Part shown: positions 35,310-45,930 of the stretch, piece by piece
Layout of the letters: every line of letters starts with the position of its first letter
Position numbering within the stretch: position 1 is the first letter of the stretch
Notes under the pieces: generated by a model
Told to the model about the DNA's origin: nothing
The model's input: the letters and a program-made list of their open reading frames with translations, nothing else
Databases searched by the model: none
Position numbers and translations under genes: made by a program
From: Dendrobium chrysotoxum
Taxonomy: Eukaryota > Streptophyta > Magnoliopsida > Asparagales > Orchidaceae
Assembly (NCBI GenBank): GCA_019925795.1
Contig: CM034315.1
Span: forward strand, 10,838,200-10,902,199
Direction: 5' to 3'
DNA: 64,000 nt

Positions 35310-35465
35310 ATTATGTGCGGTCACTGGACGGTCTGGAGGCCAATCAGGACGCGTTATGTCATCTGATACACAGCAGTACATAGCGACGATACATAGTATA
35401 TTGATGACATGGCCTGTCATGATTTCCCTCTGGATGGTATCCGATAACCGCACTTAATAATTTCG
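35306..35465. mobile_element. Foldback MITE (GTGCGG family), copy 3
   Basis: Left AATTATTATGTGCGGTCACT; right, reversed, CGAAATTATTAAGTGCGG. Arms extend through GGAGGCCAATCAGGAC and GAGGGAAATCATGAC. The left flank is the (CT)n tract, so the duplication cannot be read. Confidence 0.75.
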
Positions 35466-35611
35466 CCTCTTTTTCAGTAGTAATACAGTAAATTTTGAAC
35501 GTCTAATTGTTAGAATGTTGAAATTTACTGAACAATTACTTGACTTTTAATTTATATATATTTGTAAAAAATTGATTTTGTATGCCCCATAGCATATGTT
35601 ATTGGAGAAAT

Positions 35612-37193
35612 GTCCTCGGTATTTATTGACTTTAGTGACCTTAGCACCCTAAATGAAAATAAAGATTTCTGTTTTTATCGGCGTATTAGTAAAACCGAAG
35701 TTAGAGAGGCTTTAAAGAACATGAAGTGTGGAAAAGCTGTTGGACCTGATGATATCCCAATAGAGATGTGGAAATGCTTAGGAGATGAAGGAATTTCTTG
35801 GCTAACTAAACTTTTTAATAATATTTTGAAGACTAAAAAGATGCCAGATGCGTGGAGAATGAGTGTATTGATTCCTATTTATAAAAATAAAGGTGATGCA
35901 CAAGATTGTGTGAATTATAGAGGAATTAAGTTAATGTGTCACACTTTAAAACTATGGGAGCGAGTTATGGAGCGTAGGCTGCGGCGTGATACTAATGTTT
36001 CTCAAAATCAATTTGGATTCATGCCTGGTAGGTCTACTATGGAAGCCATGCATTTATTGAGAGGTTTGATGGAGAAATATAGGGAGAATAAGGAGGATCT
36101 ACATATGATATTTATTGATTTAGAGAAAGCATATGATAAAGTTCCAAGAGAAGTGCTTTGGAGAGTTCTTGAAAAGAAAGGAGTTAATAATGCTTATATT
36201 CAAATCATTAAAGATATGTATGAAGGAGCTATTACTTGTGTTCAAACACAAGGTGGTTTGACCAAGTATTTCCCTATTTCGGTTGGATTACATCAAGGAT
36301 CAGCTTTAAGCCCATATCTTTTCGCGTTAGTCATGGATGTTCTCACTAGACATTTACAAGAGGATGTACCCTGATGTATGCTTTTTGCTGATGATATTCT
36401 TCTTGTTGACAAGACTAGAGAGGGAGTTGAAGGTAAACTTGAAGTCTGGAGATCAACCTTAGAGTCTAAAGGTTTTCGCTTGAGTAGATCGAAAACTGAA
36501 TATATGGAGTGTAATTTTAGTAGTAATAGACCTAGTGAGGGGATTGTGACTTTGGGCGATCGAGTCATTAATAAGAGTACATGTTTTAGATATCTTGGAT
36601 CTATTGTTCAGAGTGATGGTGAAATAGATGGGGATGTTATCAGTAGAATTCAAGTTGGATGGTTGAAGTGGAGGAATGCATCGGGCTTGTTGTGTGATAG
36701 AAAAGTCCCCCTTAAACTTAAAGGAAAATTCTATAAGATCGTGGTGAGACCTGCAATGCTTTATGGTGCAGAATGTTGGCCATTAAAAGAGAAGCACAAT
36801 ACTAAGTTATGTGTTGCGGAGATGAGGATGCTCAGGTGGATGAGTGGATTTACTCTTATAGACAGGATACGAAATGAGCATATACGTGAAAAGGTTGGAG
36901 TAGCTCCAGTGGAGGATAAGATTAGAGAGAGTCGCCTTAGATGGTTTGGTCACATAAAACGTTGGCCTTCCGATGACCCAGTTAGGAAAGTAGAGGTATT
37001 AGATTTGACTTATGTTAAGAAAGGTAGAGGTAGACCTAAAAAGACTTGGTTAGAAAATATTAGAAATGATCTTTCTTTATTAGATTTAAACGAGAATTTG
37101 ACTTTGAACCGGACACAATGGAGAAAAAGGATTCATGTTGCCGACCCCACGTAGTGGGACAAAGGCTTGTTGTTGTTGTTGTTGTTGTTGTTG
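35612..37193 (+). mobile_element. RTE-type LINE, 5'-truncated, with 10-bp duplication
   Basis: Flanked by TTGGAGAAAT (35602-35611 and 37194-37203). It encodes RTE reverse transcriptase: RT fingers with KCGKAVGPDDIP, the template/primer grip region FIDLEKAYDKVPRE, then the catalytic FADD (36384-36395) and a C-terminal region with MRMLRWMSGF, RWFGHIKRWPSDDPVRKVE and KKGRGRPKKTW. The reading frame is interrupted only by one TGA at 36372-36374, just before the FADD motif, in a stretch where another copy has a Trp codon. The endonuclease half is absent (5' truncation). The 3' end has GTAGTGGGACAAAGGCTTG and then a (TTG)n tail. Presumably mobilised in trans-silent fashion and now inactive. Confidence 0.93.
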
Positions 37194-37203
37194 TTGGAGA
37201 AAT

Positions 37204-37883
37204 ATGCAAAAAAGAATATTTCACACGAAGTTACCCTTCTTGTATTTATGAATTGCTTATGCATCATAAAAGAAATTAGTTTGAAATAATTCGAATTCAA
37301 ACATGGATGAAACGTCCTTTGAATATGGTTCGGATCAAATTTGAACCGAGATTCGAACCTAAGCTAGCCAAACGTTGCGGGACGGATCAAACCTTATGAT
37401 CTTTGAACCTTGCTACAAAGGCATTGTGGGATAAATTGCTAGGGGAAGGCATTGTGCGCAGTGGAGCTCACTTGGGAAGGCATCATATGATCGAGGCATG
37501 TGATGGAACTCGCTGGGGAAGGAAACAAGATTACTAGCCATGGAGAAGAGGAGGGCATATCAAGAAGGTTGTTGGGGAAGGTATCATGGCATCGTAGCAT
37601 GCGACATAGCTCAATGGGAAACATAATGGAAAGAATGACTATTTGTGAGAAGTGGAATTTGCTTAATGGAGCTCATTGGAAAAGGTAACAAAATTGGTAC
37701 TTTTTTGTTACAAACTTTAATAAGTTGCTCTTGAATATAAAATGAGAAACTTTAAATGAATTAAATTTTCATATATAAAATAAATCATGTTGATATTTTT
37801 CCAATTAAGTGTTCTAGGGTATAAATAAATAAATATATGGTTAACAAATGATATCTGGTTTTTATTTGACCCAAAAAAGAACT
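37204..37883. other. Unassigned sequence with loose GGGGAAGG repeats
   Basis: Blocks with GGGGAAGGCAT and a nearby CGAGGCATGTGA or CGTAGCATGCGA recur between 37440 and 37605, a diverged local duplication. No gene supported. Confidence 0.4.
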
Positions 37884-38214
37884 AGATTCGAACTTCACTT
37901 GGCAGGTTAAGAATCTGCACCAGACATCAGGTTCGAACTGTAGAGGACCCATTAACATCCGTGCAAGTCAAACATTTATCTCAGGCCGACTGGTTGGTGA
38001 CGTGTGACGTCACTGCTGACTGGAGTTCCTGCGGGACCCACAACAGAAGCTGCTGACGTCTACAGATTGCGATGTTTAACAGGTCGGAGGACCTGCGGGA
38101 GCTGCTGATGTCGGCAAGTGATTCGAACTGCACAACTGATGTAATGGGTGATTCGTGTTAGCGTGTCAGAGGCAACTCAGAATCTTAACCTGGCAGTCGC
38201 ACTTCGAACCTGAT
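37884..38214. mobile_element. Foldback element of about 330 bp
   Basis: Left arm GATTCGAACTTCACTTGGCA followed by GGTTAAGAATCTG; right arm, reversed, CAGGTTCGAAGTGCGACTGC followed by CAGGTTAAGATTCTG. A second inner pair (CATCAGGTTCGAACTG and GATTCGAACTGCACAACTGATG) is also inverted. It is GC-richer than its surroundings. I found no clear flanking duplication and cannot give a superfamily. Confidence 0.65.
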
Positions 38215-38924
38215 TCAAAGTCCACTTTGCATCAATCTTAGTTTGTCTAACGATTTGTAGATTGCAAATAGTCAAACTTTAATTTATGAAATACGATAAT
38301 TAAATTTCACTTCAATAAAAAATAATTTATTAAAATAAAAAATATATTATTTATTTTAATTTTTAATGGATAATCACGAATATAAAAAAAAATCATCTCT
38401 TATTAAAAATTTTATTTAAAAAAAAAATAGAGAAGATATTCGCTCAAATAAAATTATATAATTTTATTCATCATAATGCACCCATTTAAATGAATTTTTA
38501 TATTATAATTTTATTTATGAAAATGTCCTCTCGAAAAAAAAAAAGAATATCCGTAAAATAAAAATATAAAATAATACTGGTTCAAATTTCAAATGATAAG
38601 AAGATATATATATATATATATATAATAGATTTGATAATAAAAATAAAAATGTATTTGACTTATTTAGGGTTGAGTCTATATTACCCATTTACCCCTAATT
38701 GCCTAAGCACTCTCATCTTTATGACTATTGGGAAGCTTCAAAATATAGGCCACTATAGAAAGTGACATGCCAACCATCAAAAAGAAAATTTTGATGGCTT
38801 TGGGTGCACTGTGCAAAGCTTTTACTTGCCTACTTAGCCTTTCTTTTGTCTTAATTAGGTTGGAGTTTTATTACTCAAGCAACCAATTATTATCTAATTA
38901 TAAAATGAGAATTATATATAATAA
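38215..38924. other. AT-rich intergenic sequence
   Basis: (TA)n at about 38604-38623; no gene. Confidence 0.45.
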
Positions 38925-39450
38925 TAAAATAATAATAATAGTAATAATCTTTTATTCTACTACATGAGGTCAATTGCTTGAATTATTTTTCTCCATTATG
39001 TCATATTAAAAGTCAATTTCTCATTTAATTCTAATAAAAAAACTTATTTTTAATACTTTCTAATTAATCTTTTTAGGTATACATATATTTATTTTAGCAT
39101 AGGTTAGATCTAATATATCTACTCTCCTAAAAGGGTCATTAGATGGTAGACGTCTTATGTGGCCAAATCATGGTAGACGTCTTATGTGGCCAAATCATTT
39201 AGGGTGACTCCCTCACTATCTCAATCTTTTCACGCATATACTTATTTCACATTCTATCTCTAAGAGTAAAAGCACTCATCCACTAGAGCATCCTCATCTC
39301 TGCAAGACTTAACTTAACTTTATGATTCTCTTTTAATGGCCAACATTGTGAGTCATAAAGCATTGTAGGTTTCATCACCGTCTTATAAAATTTTTTCCGA
39401 GTACTTTTCTATCACACAAGAGGTCCGATGCATTCTCCATTATGATACAC
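38925..39450 (-). pseudogene. RTE LINE 3' fragment, decayed
   Basis: The reverse complement follows the last third of the LINE at 35612-37193: codons for SAEMRML-like and KGKFYK-like stretches, the H(I/M)K RWPSD region (near 39150-39220), and the 3' UTR (CATGTAGTAGAATAAA corresponding to CGTAGTGGGACAAA). A 27-bp tandem duplication (ATGGTAGACGTCTTATGTGG... at 39143 and 39170) breaks the frame. The tail is TTA/ATT-rich where the other copies have TTG. Confidence 0.75.
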
Positions 39451-39559
39451 ATAGTTTGTCAATCTTCGAGTTCACACAAAGCTGATTGATCCTTTGAGGT
39501 CGCACTATCCTCACATTATCAGCAAACACATATCACTCATTAGCTAATTCAATCACTTA

Positions 39560-39679
39560 GGTTTTATTTGGGATGATTTTCTTACTGCTTCTTAAAACAG
39601 CTTTTTAGTACAACAAATAAAATTTTTATACTAAAAATGTGCTTTAAGAAACAGTAATAAAACTGTCCCAAACGAAACC
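39560..39679. mobile_element. Tourist-like MITE flanked by TTA
   Basis: GGTTTTATTTGGG ... CCCAAACGAAACC with TTA at 39557-39559 and 39680-39682. Interior foldback with TTTTAGTACA. Confidence 0.85.
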
Positions 39680-39923
39680 TTACTATGAATAGTTATTATT
39701 AACACTCACACATACAAGACTGCCATTTACCAAGAGTCACACATGCACATTTACCTTAAATACAGGTGTTGAGAATAAAAGACTAATCAATCTTATTGTA
39801 TGGGCTCCCTTCTTAATGGTCTCACAGTGCAATATATCATCATCATTAATCACATAATTTGACTAGTAATTATTATCAATCACATAATCTCATTAGTCAT
39901 TAATGTCAATCATAACTCATTTA

Positions 39924-40150
39924 GATTTTATTTGGGACAGTTTTCTTATTGCTTCTTAAAACAGCTTTCTAGTAAAAAAAAAATATCTTTTGCTAGAAAG
40001 TTGCTTCAAGAAGCAGTAAGAAAATCATCCCAAATAAAGCCTTAAGTTTTATTTAGGACGGCTTTCTTACTACTTTTAAAGCAGTTTTTTAGAAATTTTT
40101 ATACTAAAAAATTACATAAAAAAACAATAATAAAGCTGTCCCAAAATCTA
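39924..40150. mobile_element. Tourist-like MITE dimer
   Basis: Unit 1 39924-40041 is preceded by TTA (39921-39923) and separated by TTA (40042-40044) from unit 2, 40045 to about 40150. Both fold back (TTTTATTTGGGACAG ... CATCCCAAATAAAGCC). Confidence 0.8.
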
Positions 40151-40536
40151 TAGATTCAATCAATTTGCCCATGATTTATGGGCGGTAACCCAAAGTCAAT
40201 TAACTCAGGACCTGTTGGCTCAATTCCTACCATACTTCTCACCTATCATGACATGAGATCCATAGACAAACTCTACATAAAATTCTTAATCTTTATAAAA
40301 ATAACCATCGATAAAAAAAAGATTCTTTTTAATCAAAAGCCAAAATGGTCAAACAAGACGAGCTTCCAAGCATTCCATTGGAGATTGACAATGAATATAA
40401 TCTTTTCTATAAAATGAACAACTCTTACCTGAAGAGTCATGAAACTTCTTTGTCTTTCAGTCGAAGTGCCAAAGTTGAACTGTTCCTTACCTCCCAAAAG
40501 ACATGGTTCATCTTTATGTTTCAATTTAAGTGCAAT

Positions 40537-40740
40537 TAGGAGTGTCAATATTTGATACAACACGAAAATCTGACTCAAACATGACTTAAAAATTTCGAGT
40601 TAGACCCGACCCGATTTAAAACGGGTCAAATTTAGGTTCCCAAATTCAACCCATTTGAAAAAACGGATCGGGTCAACTTGTATCGGGTCAATTCCAGGTT
40701 GGACCTGAAGCTGACCCATGACCCAATTTTGATAGCCCTA
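40537..40740. mobile_element. hAT-like MITE (TAGGGGTGTCAA family), copy 3, with 8-bp duplication
   Basis: TAGGAGTGTCAATAT ... TTTTGATAGCCCTA, flanked by AGTGCAAT at 40529-40536 and 40741-40748. The perfect 8-bp duplication supports hAT transposition and dates this as the youngest of the three copies. Confidence 0.92.
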
Positions 40741-40788
40741 AGTGCAATAGTTGACATATTCTTATTCTATTCATGAATGGGACTCTTA

Positions 40789-40921
40789 GGCTTTGTTTAG
40801 AACATCTTTCTTAATACTTTCTAAAGTAATTTTTTAATACAAAAATTTCTAATTTTTTTAAAAAAAATTTAACTAAAAAATTACTTTAAAAAATAATAAA
40901 AAAACCGTCTCAAATGAAACC
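40789..40921. mobile_element. Tourist-like MITE flanked by TTA
   Basis: GGCTTTGTTTAGAAC ... GTCTCAAATGAAACC with TTA at 40786-40788 and 40922-40924. Confidence 0.85.
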
Positions 40922-41339
40922 TTATTAGATCAATTGCTATCATGTACGCTATAGCTGCACCACTTCATTTATGTGGAGCTATAGTTAAATCATTTATGTG
41001 GAACAATCGAAATCTTTGGATAAGCTATTTCTTGGCTTATCAACATGTACAGAGATGCATCACTTTTGGTGTGATTGATAGCCAGTGATTAATGCCTTTC
41101 AAATGAAACATTTAACGTTTTTTTTTTCCTCAACTTTAATAAATTTAATCATAAACTCACACCTACATCTATATATTATATCTCAAACTCATAACCTCTT
41201 AGATGTGTTGCATGACGCTGCAATTTTTCATAAAAATGATTGTAAAAATATTATGAGAAAATAATTTTAAAAATTAATAATAATAGTTTTCTTATAGCCT
41301 CTAGATTAATAGATTTTATTGTAAAAAAAAAATACAACC

Positions 41340-41425
41340 ATAAACAAGCCTTTATCTCATTATGTGAGGCTAACTACATGAATATTTTTTCTCTAATATC
41401 TTATAACTTTTTAAGTATTGAGAAT
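41340..41425 (-). pseudogene. RTE LINE 3'-end scrap
   Basis: The reverse complement resembles the RTE 3' end (GAAAAA..ATTCATGTAGTTAGCCTCACATAATGAGATAAAGG-like, read in pieces). Short and diverged. Confidence 0.45.
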
Positions 41426-42374
41426 TGTTGCGGACTAGAATATACGCGGCGATAGAGTTAAAAACTTCCGTCTCAGCGTTGTACGGATATCTAGCGCACA
41501 CAAACAGAGAAGACATATCAACACCATGATTTTTACGTGGAAAACCCAGAAAGGGGAAAAACCACGGGGCCACGCCCAGTTGAAAGAGTTCCACTAGTAT
41601 TTTCTTGGAATGCAAGAGGCTGAATCATCCTTAAAATTTAGAACGATCAGAATACAATGAATCTCTTTAGCATTGAAAGTCAGTTACAAAGTCAAGCAAA
41701 ATTCCAGCGTCACTTGGAGATCGGGCGAAATTCCGGCGTCGTTTCGAAGTCTGAGAGAATTCCGGCGTCAGGCAGAATTCCAATTTCACTTGGGAAGGAT
41801 TCCGGCGTCACTTGGGCGACGGGCAGAATTCCGACGATGGTCGAGGAGTTATTCCCTCCTAATCCTCTCTTCTTCTTCTCTTCCTCTTCTCTTCTCTTCC
41901 TTGGGTCCCCTTCTCATGAGAAATGAGGGGCTATTTATAGTTTTTTGAGGATGGCATGATCCGTAAATAGATGAGAGATCATGGGCAAATATGGAGTGGT
42001 TCGAATGGACGGCCGATATTGAATCCTTTGATCGTGGACCGTTTATCAGACATTTGAAGGTCTTGATGATATCCAAATTCGACGATCTTGGGCTCGTTGG
42101 ATTCGTCTCGTCGAGCTGCTCGATTCGACTATAAGCTCGTCATGTTTGGAAACCGTTTGGTAGCTCAAATTGTGGTTTGAACTTTCCAAGAGTGCTTCAG
42201 GTGCTTGATTTGGACTCATTTGGGCTCAGATTGAGTTGAATTTGGTGTCATTGGATTCGTATTTCTGAGACACACAATTCGACTATAAGTTTGTTGAAAT
42301 CAGCATTCAGATGATCCCGGGTTTAATTTTTAAAGTTTCCGGGTTGATTTCGCCTCGAGATTCGTGCCCGATCA
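41426..42374 (-). mobile_element. LTR (copia-like), minus orientation
   Basis: Begins TGTTGCGGACTAG on the plus strand; the other end near CCCGATCA is less sure. On the minus strand it has TATA CTATAAATAG (41931-41940), a purine-rich leader, about six ATTCCGGCGTC words (41700-41840), and a block whose plus-strand reading is TTTTTACGTGGAAAACCCAG (about 41527-41547), common in plant copia LTRs. No primer site or coding sequence adjoins it. LINE fragments lie on both sides, so it may have inserted into a LINE remnant. Confidence 0.6.
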
Positions 42375-42475
42375 AGATAATTTTCACGTATATTCTCATT
42401 TTATATCCTATCTCTAAGGGTAAAGCCACTCATCCACCTGAGCATCCTCATATATGCAACACTTAACTTAGTATA
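42375..42475 (-). pseudogene. RTE LINE fragment
   Basis: The reverse complement corresponds to the AEMRMLRWMSGFTLRDRI region of the LINE; about 100 bp. Confidence 0.55.
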
Positions 42476-42581
42476 TGTTGGGACATTTGAACTAATTAAC
42501 ACATTCACACACACATTACATATGCAAGCTATGAACTCAAGACCTTATTTGATACTAGGTGTGAAACTAACTTTAGTTCTG

Positions 42582-42584
<3 letters not shown>

Positions 42585-42615
<31 letters not shown>
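42585..42615. repeat. Poly-G run, 31 bases
   Basis: Uninterrupted G from 42585 to 42615. Length may be inaccurate because such runs assemble poorly. Confidence 0.9.
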
Positions 42616-42616
<1 letters not shown>

Positions 42617-43479
42617 GGCACTTATAAATAACACATCTACATAACATATTTAATTCTGCTAGAGAGGCAATTGTCTAAAAATCATAGTATTTTAATTTTT
42701 TTTAAGGGGGTCATTTGCCTAAAGAGTAAAGACCACTGTAATAAAGAGTTAAAAAAAAAAGATGGAGAGAAACAAATTACCTAAAGATTCATGTAATAAA
42801 GAGTTTTTTTAATATTTTTTGCCCCCCATAGAGAATAGGGGGATCCGTCCCTCAATTGATACCCAAAGTTCTCAACCAACAAATCAAAATTAGCTACATA
42901 ATCAATTTAGGAATTGTTGGAGCAAATGAAGATGCTTATGCTTATAAATAGCAGGATACGAGGCCAACACCTACAGATGCCCAACATTTATTCGCCTGTA
43001 ATGCTAACGTTCAACACACATTTAGCATCGCATCCACATAAATATATGTTGCAAGAAGCAAGCTCATGGTTTTTTTTTTCAAATAAGAGAGAATATTTCA
43101 CCTTAATATCTGAGGTGAAATATAGACTTGATATGCGGAAAGCATTCATTGTACTCAATATCTGAGGAATACCAATTCTCACTGTCAACGGCTAAAAATT
43201 CACTGCAGTAGAAATGATTAAGACCAGAAAAAAAAAAAAAAAAACCACTAAAATCCTCAATGTGATGCAGTAAGAATCTAAAGGAATAAGCTGCGACTTG
43301 AATGTTTTTTGCAGAAAGAAAATAGTAAATGAATTTATGTTGCTTGGAGGATATTTGTACTCCTTAATTCAAATCAGTTCTGCCCCCTAATCCAAGAAAG
43401 TTTACAAGTTCAATACTCACAAGAATATGAAGGGCTTTCAGCTGTCTTGAAAATTTCCATCAGCACTGCAACAGGTATT

Positions 43480-44760
43480 CTAATCCTTCCTCAGATCAAG
43501 GAACTCCTGTCGGATACCCGTTGCATTTACAACGATAATTTCTAACTTATCTCCCTGCAATTGTTGGAACACAGTAAAAAAAAAAAAAATTTAAGTAGGA
43601 TTGAATTGTCTTGCAAAGAATATTACTTCTACCTAAAAAATTTGATTATGGCATCTCCTGTAGCTCATACAATTGCAACTCATCTACTTGTAAAATGGAT
43701 GAATATGGGGCACTGAACATGACCAGAAGATCAATAAGTTGAAAATTAGATCCGTTTATGCCCCAAATTGAACTTAATTTGATCATGACTAGCCAAGCAT
43801 GGTTCAAATAACTGAGCCAAGACGGATCATAATGAACTAGCTCAAGATTGAATTCATGTATGCATGGAAGCAGCCATATCTTTTGGACAAAAAATTTATC
43901 TCGGAAGACCAAACTTTGAATCGTTTTAGGCTTATTTAAACTCTGTTATAATCTAATGAGATAGGTCTGGCTTGAATAGAATTTATATCATGCTAGCCTA
44001 TATAGCTTGATCAAATCAAGATCGGGCCAACAAGGCTATCAGATTGAATAAATTTGAGCAGCTATTGACCCAAGATCATATCGGTTTGGCTCGATTTCAG
44101 ATCAGTATCAGTCCTACCTAGATGATATCATGTTCAAGGGCTCTTGATCCAATATTGACATTTTTTTTCAGGGACTACTACTCTTCCAAAATGCTAACAA
44201 TTAGAAATAAAATTGGAAAACCTACAGTGTATATATCTCTTTCTGTAGCTGATGCAAACACATCTTTGACAAGATCAACTGCCTCAGACTCCGAGAGCGG
44301 TGTCACAGCATCCTGCTCAAAAATTTCTTCAAAGTTATAGAAACTAGAACAGATTGAGAGACACAATTCGAACAAAATTTACTAGAGTAAAAATATATTA
44401 CCCTAGCAGGTAATAACAAAGGACTAGGAGACTTGAGCTGGTTGTCTAAAACAGGCATGATAAGGGTTCCACCAGTTCCTTGGCAACTGTACCCCACCCT
44501 CTCATAGGATCCAACAGCATCATATGAATAGACACAACCCTTCCCTAAACAAGGGGGGCAGAAAAAATAAGAATGCAGCTGCCGGGCAGTGGAATGCATT
44601 GAAAAGTTTGGGGGAAAAAGAACACCATACCTTCGTTGTCAAGCCCACCTAGAATATTGAATGTATAGTAAGGGAAGAACCTTTTATAGTAAAGAGTATT
44701 TGAAAGAAGTCGAGCCATCGCAGGACAGCTCATTTGCTTGTTGTGTTGATGCTGATATAT
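43480..44760 (-). CDS. PBF1: 20S proteasome subunit beta type-1 (beta6), last four exons
   Basis: Reading the minus strand, exons 44760-44631, 44544-44402, 44312-44226 and 43554-43480 (stop TAG) join in frame with GT-AG borders into 144 residues. Conserved PBF1 stretches are: QHNKQMSCPAMARLLSNTLY and FFPYYTFNILGGLDNEGKG in the first two; YDAVGSYERVGY, TLIMPVLDNQLKSPSPLLLP; DAVTPLSESEAVDLVK and FASATERDIYT; then GDKLEIIVV and a C-terminal LRKD. PBF1 is the noncatalytic beta6 subunit of the 20S core particle (cytosol and nucleus). Plant PBF1 is about 223 residues, so the N-terminal third, including the early strands after the start Met, is not seen. I searched upstream to the assembly gap at 55083 without finding it. 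No stops or frameshifts occur in the visible exons. Confidence 0.93.
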
Positions 44761-45212
44761 CTAGAAAAGAAGAGGTAAAAATCATACAAAACATACGTAA
44801 ATATTATCCTGAAAGACCAGTTGTGTTCATGTGAACGCAATCAGTATAATGTGGCATTCAGGCCTAATAATCATATATATACATGTTTCATTAGGCCAAC
44901 CGCCAGTTGTATAACCAGAAAGCTATGATTCAAAAAGGGGAGATTATAAGAGAGATTTAAAAACATGTAAACTAGGAAATATTCGCATGTGAATTTCATC
45001 TGTTTGTAAAAGTAGGAATATGTGTTTTGAAGCAAAATTATTTTGATCTAGATGCATAAAAAAAAAATTAAAAACACATTATGTATTAAATTGCCAAGCA
45101 AATAATGCATACACCATTCGCATAACTTATGACATCAATTAGCAAACAGCTAAGCATGCACGGATGGTTGGTATGACAAGTGAGTTGCATATTTCAATAT
45201 TAGAATCTCCGA
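44761..45212. other. Upstream side of the visible PBF1 exons (intron or breakpoint)
   Basis: AT-rich; no further PBF1 exon recognised. Confidence 0.45.
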
Positions 45213-45930
45213 TACACCTACACTTCTCCTCAAATAGGTATGTAGTGACCAAAATGTTCTAACATTTGTTGAACACACTGAATATGTGTCCGATTAAAAA
45301 ATATTAAAAATTTACACACGCGGCTCAAATATTTTATGAAAGAATTTATTTTAGAATTTCATAACAATGTTTAATGTCATCTCAACATCAATATCCGACA
45401 TTGTCACAACATCAGCATTTCAAAACTATGTCAACATCAAAGTCTGATATAGTCCTAACATTGACACTCGATGCCAATAATTTCTACACTCAAAATCACA
45501 CATCCACGTCATCTCGACATCTCATCTTTGTCCAACGTCATCTCAATATCAATGACTAATGCCATCTCAACATCGAAGGTCATCACCATCTCCATCTCAA
45601 CATCGACTCTCGATGCCCATTGCACGACATCAATGTCCAACTCTCGAGAGCAATGTCGTCTCCCCTATGAATACTTGAAATACAACAGCGATGTTTGACT
45701 CTTGACATCCTAATTTTAATTATTTTAAGTTCAAATCCTAATTAAATAACTTGTTATTTTTTAATTATTCATAAAATTCTACTTATTCAATTTTTATATA
45801 CTATTTTAAAGACATAAAAGTTAAAATACCGTGTATAACCTGTATATGTCTTATATTTTCAATCATTGATGTGCCTCATGTTTGTGTCTGTGTCATATTT
45901 GTATCACCATATCTGTGTTTGTGCATCATG
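45213..45930. mobile_element. Nonautonomous repeat with CATC(A/G)A microrepeats, copy B
   Basis: Left end GATACACCTACACTTCTCCT; right end GTTTGTGCATCATGG. The interior is a run of irregular CATCTCAACATCGA and CATCGATGTC words. It is colinear with 59293-60112, which has the same ends. Short open frames inside follow the repeat and are not genes. Confidence 0.75.

Noticed and set aside
45374..45698. Ser/Thr/Ile-rich open frames
   Set aside because: They read through the CATC-rich interior of a nonautonomous repeat present twice in the window.
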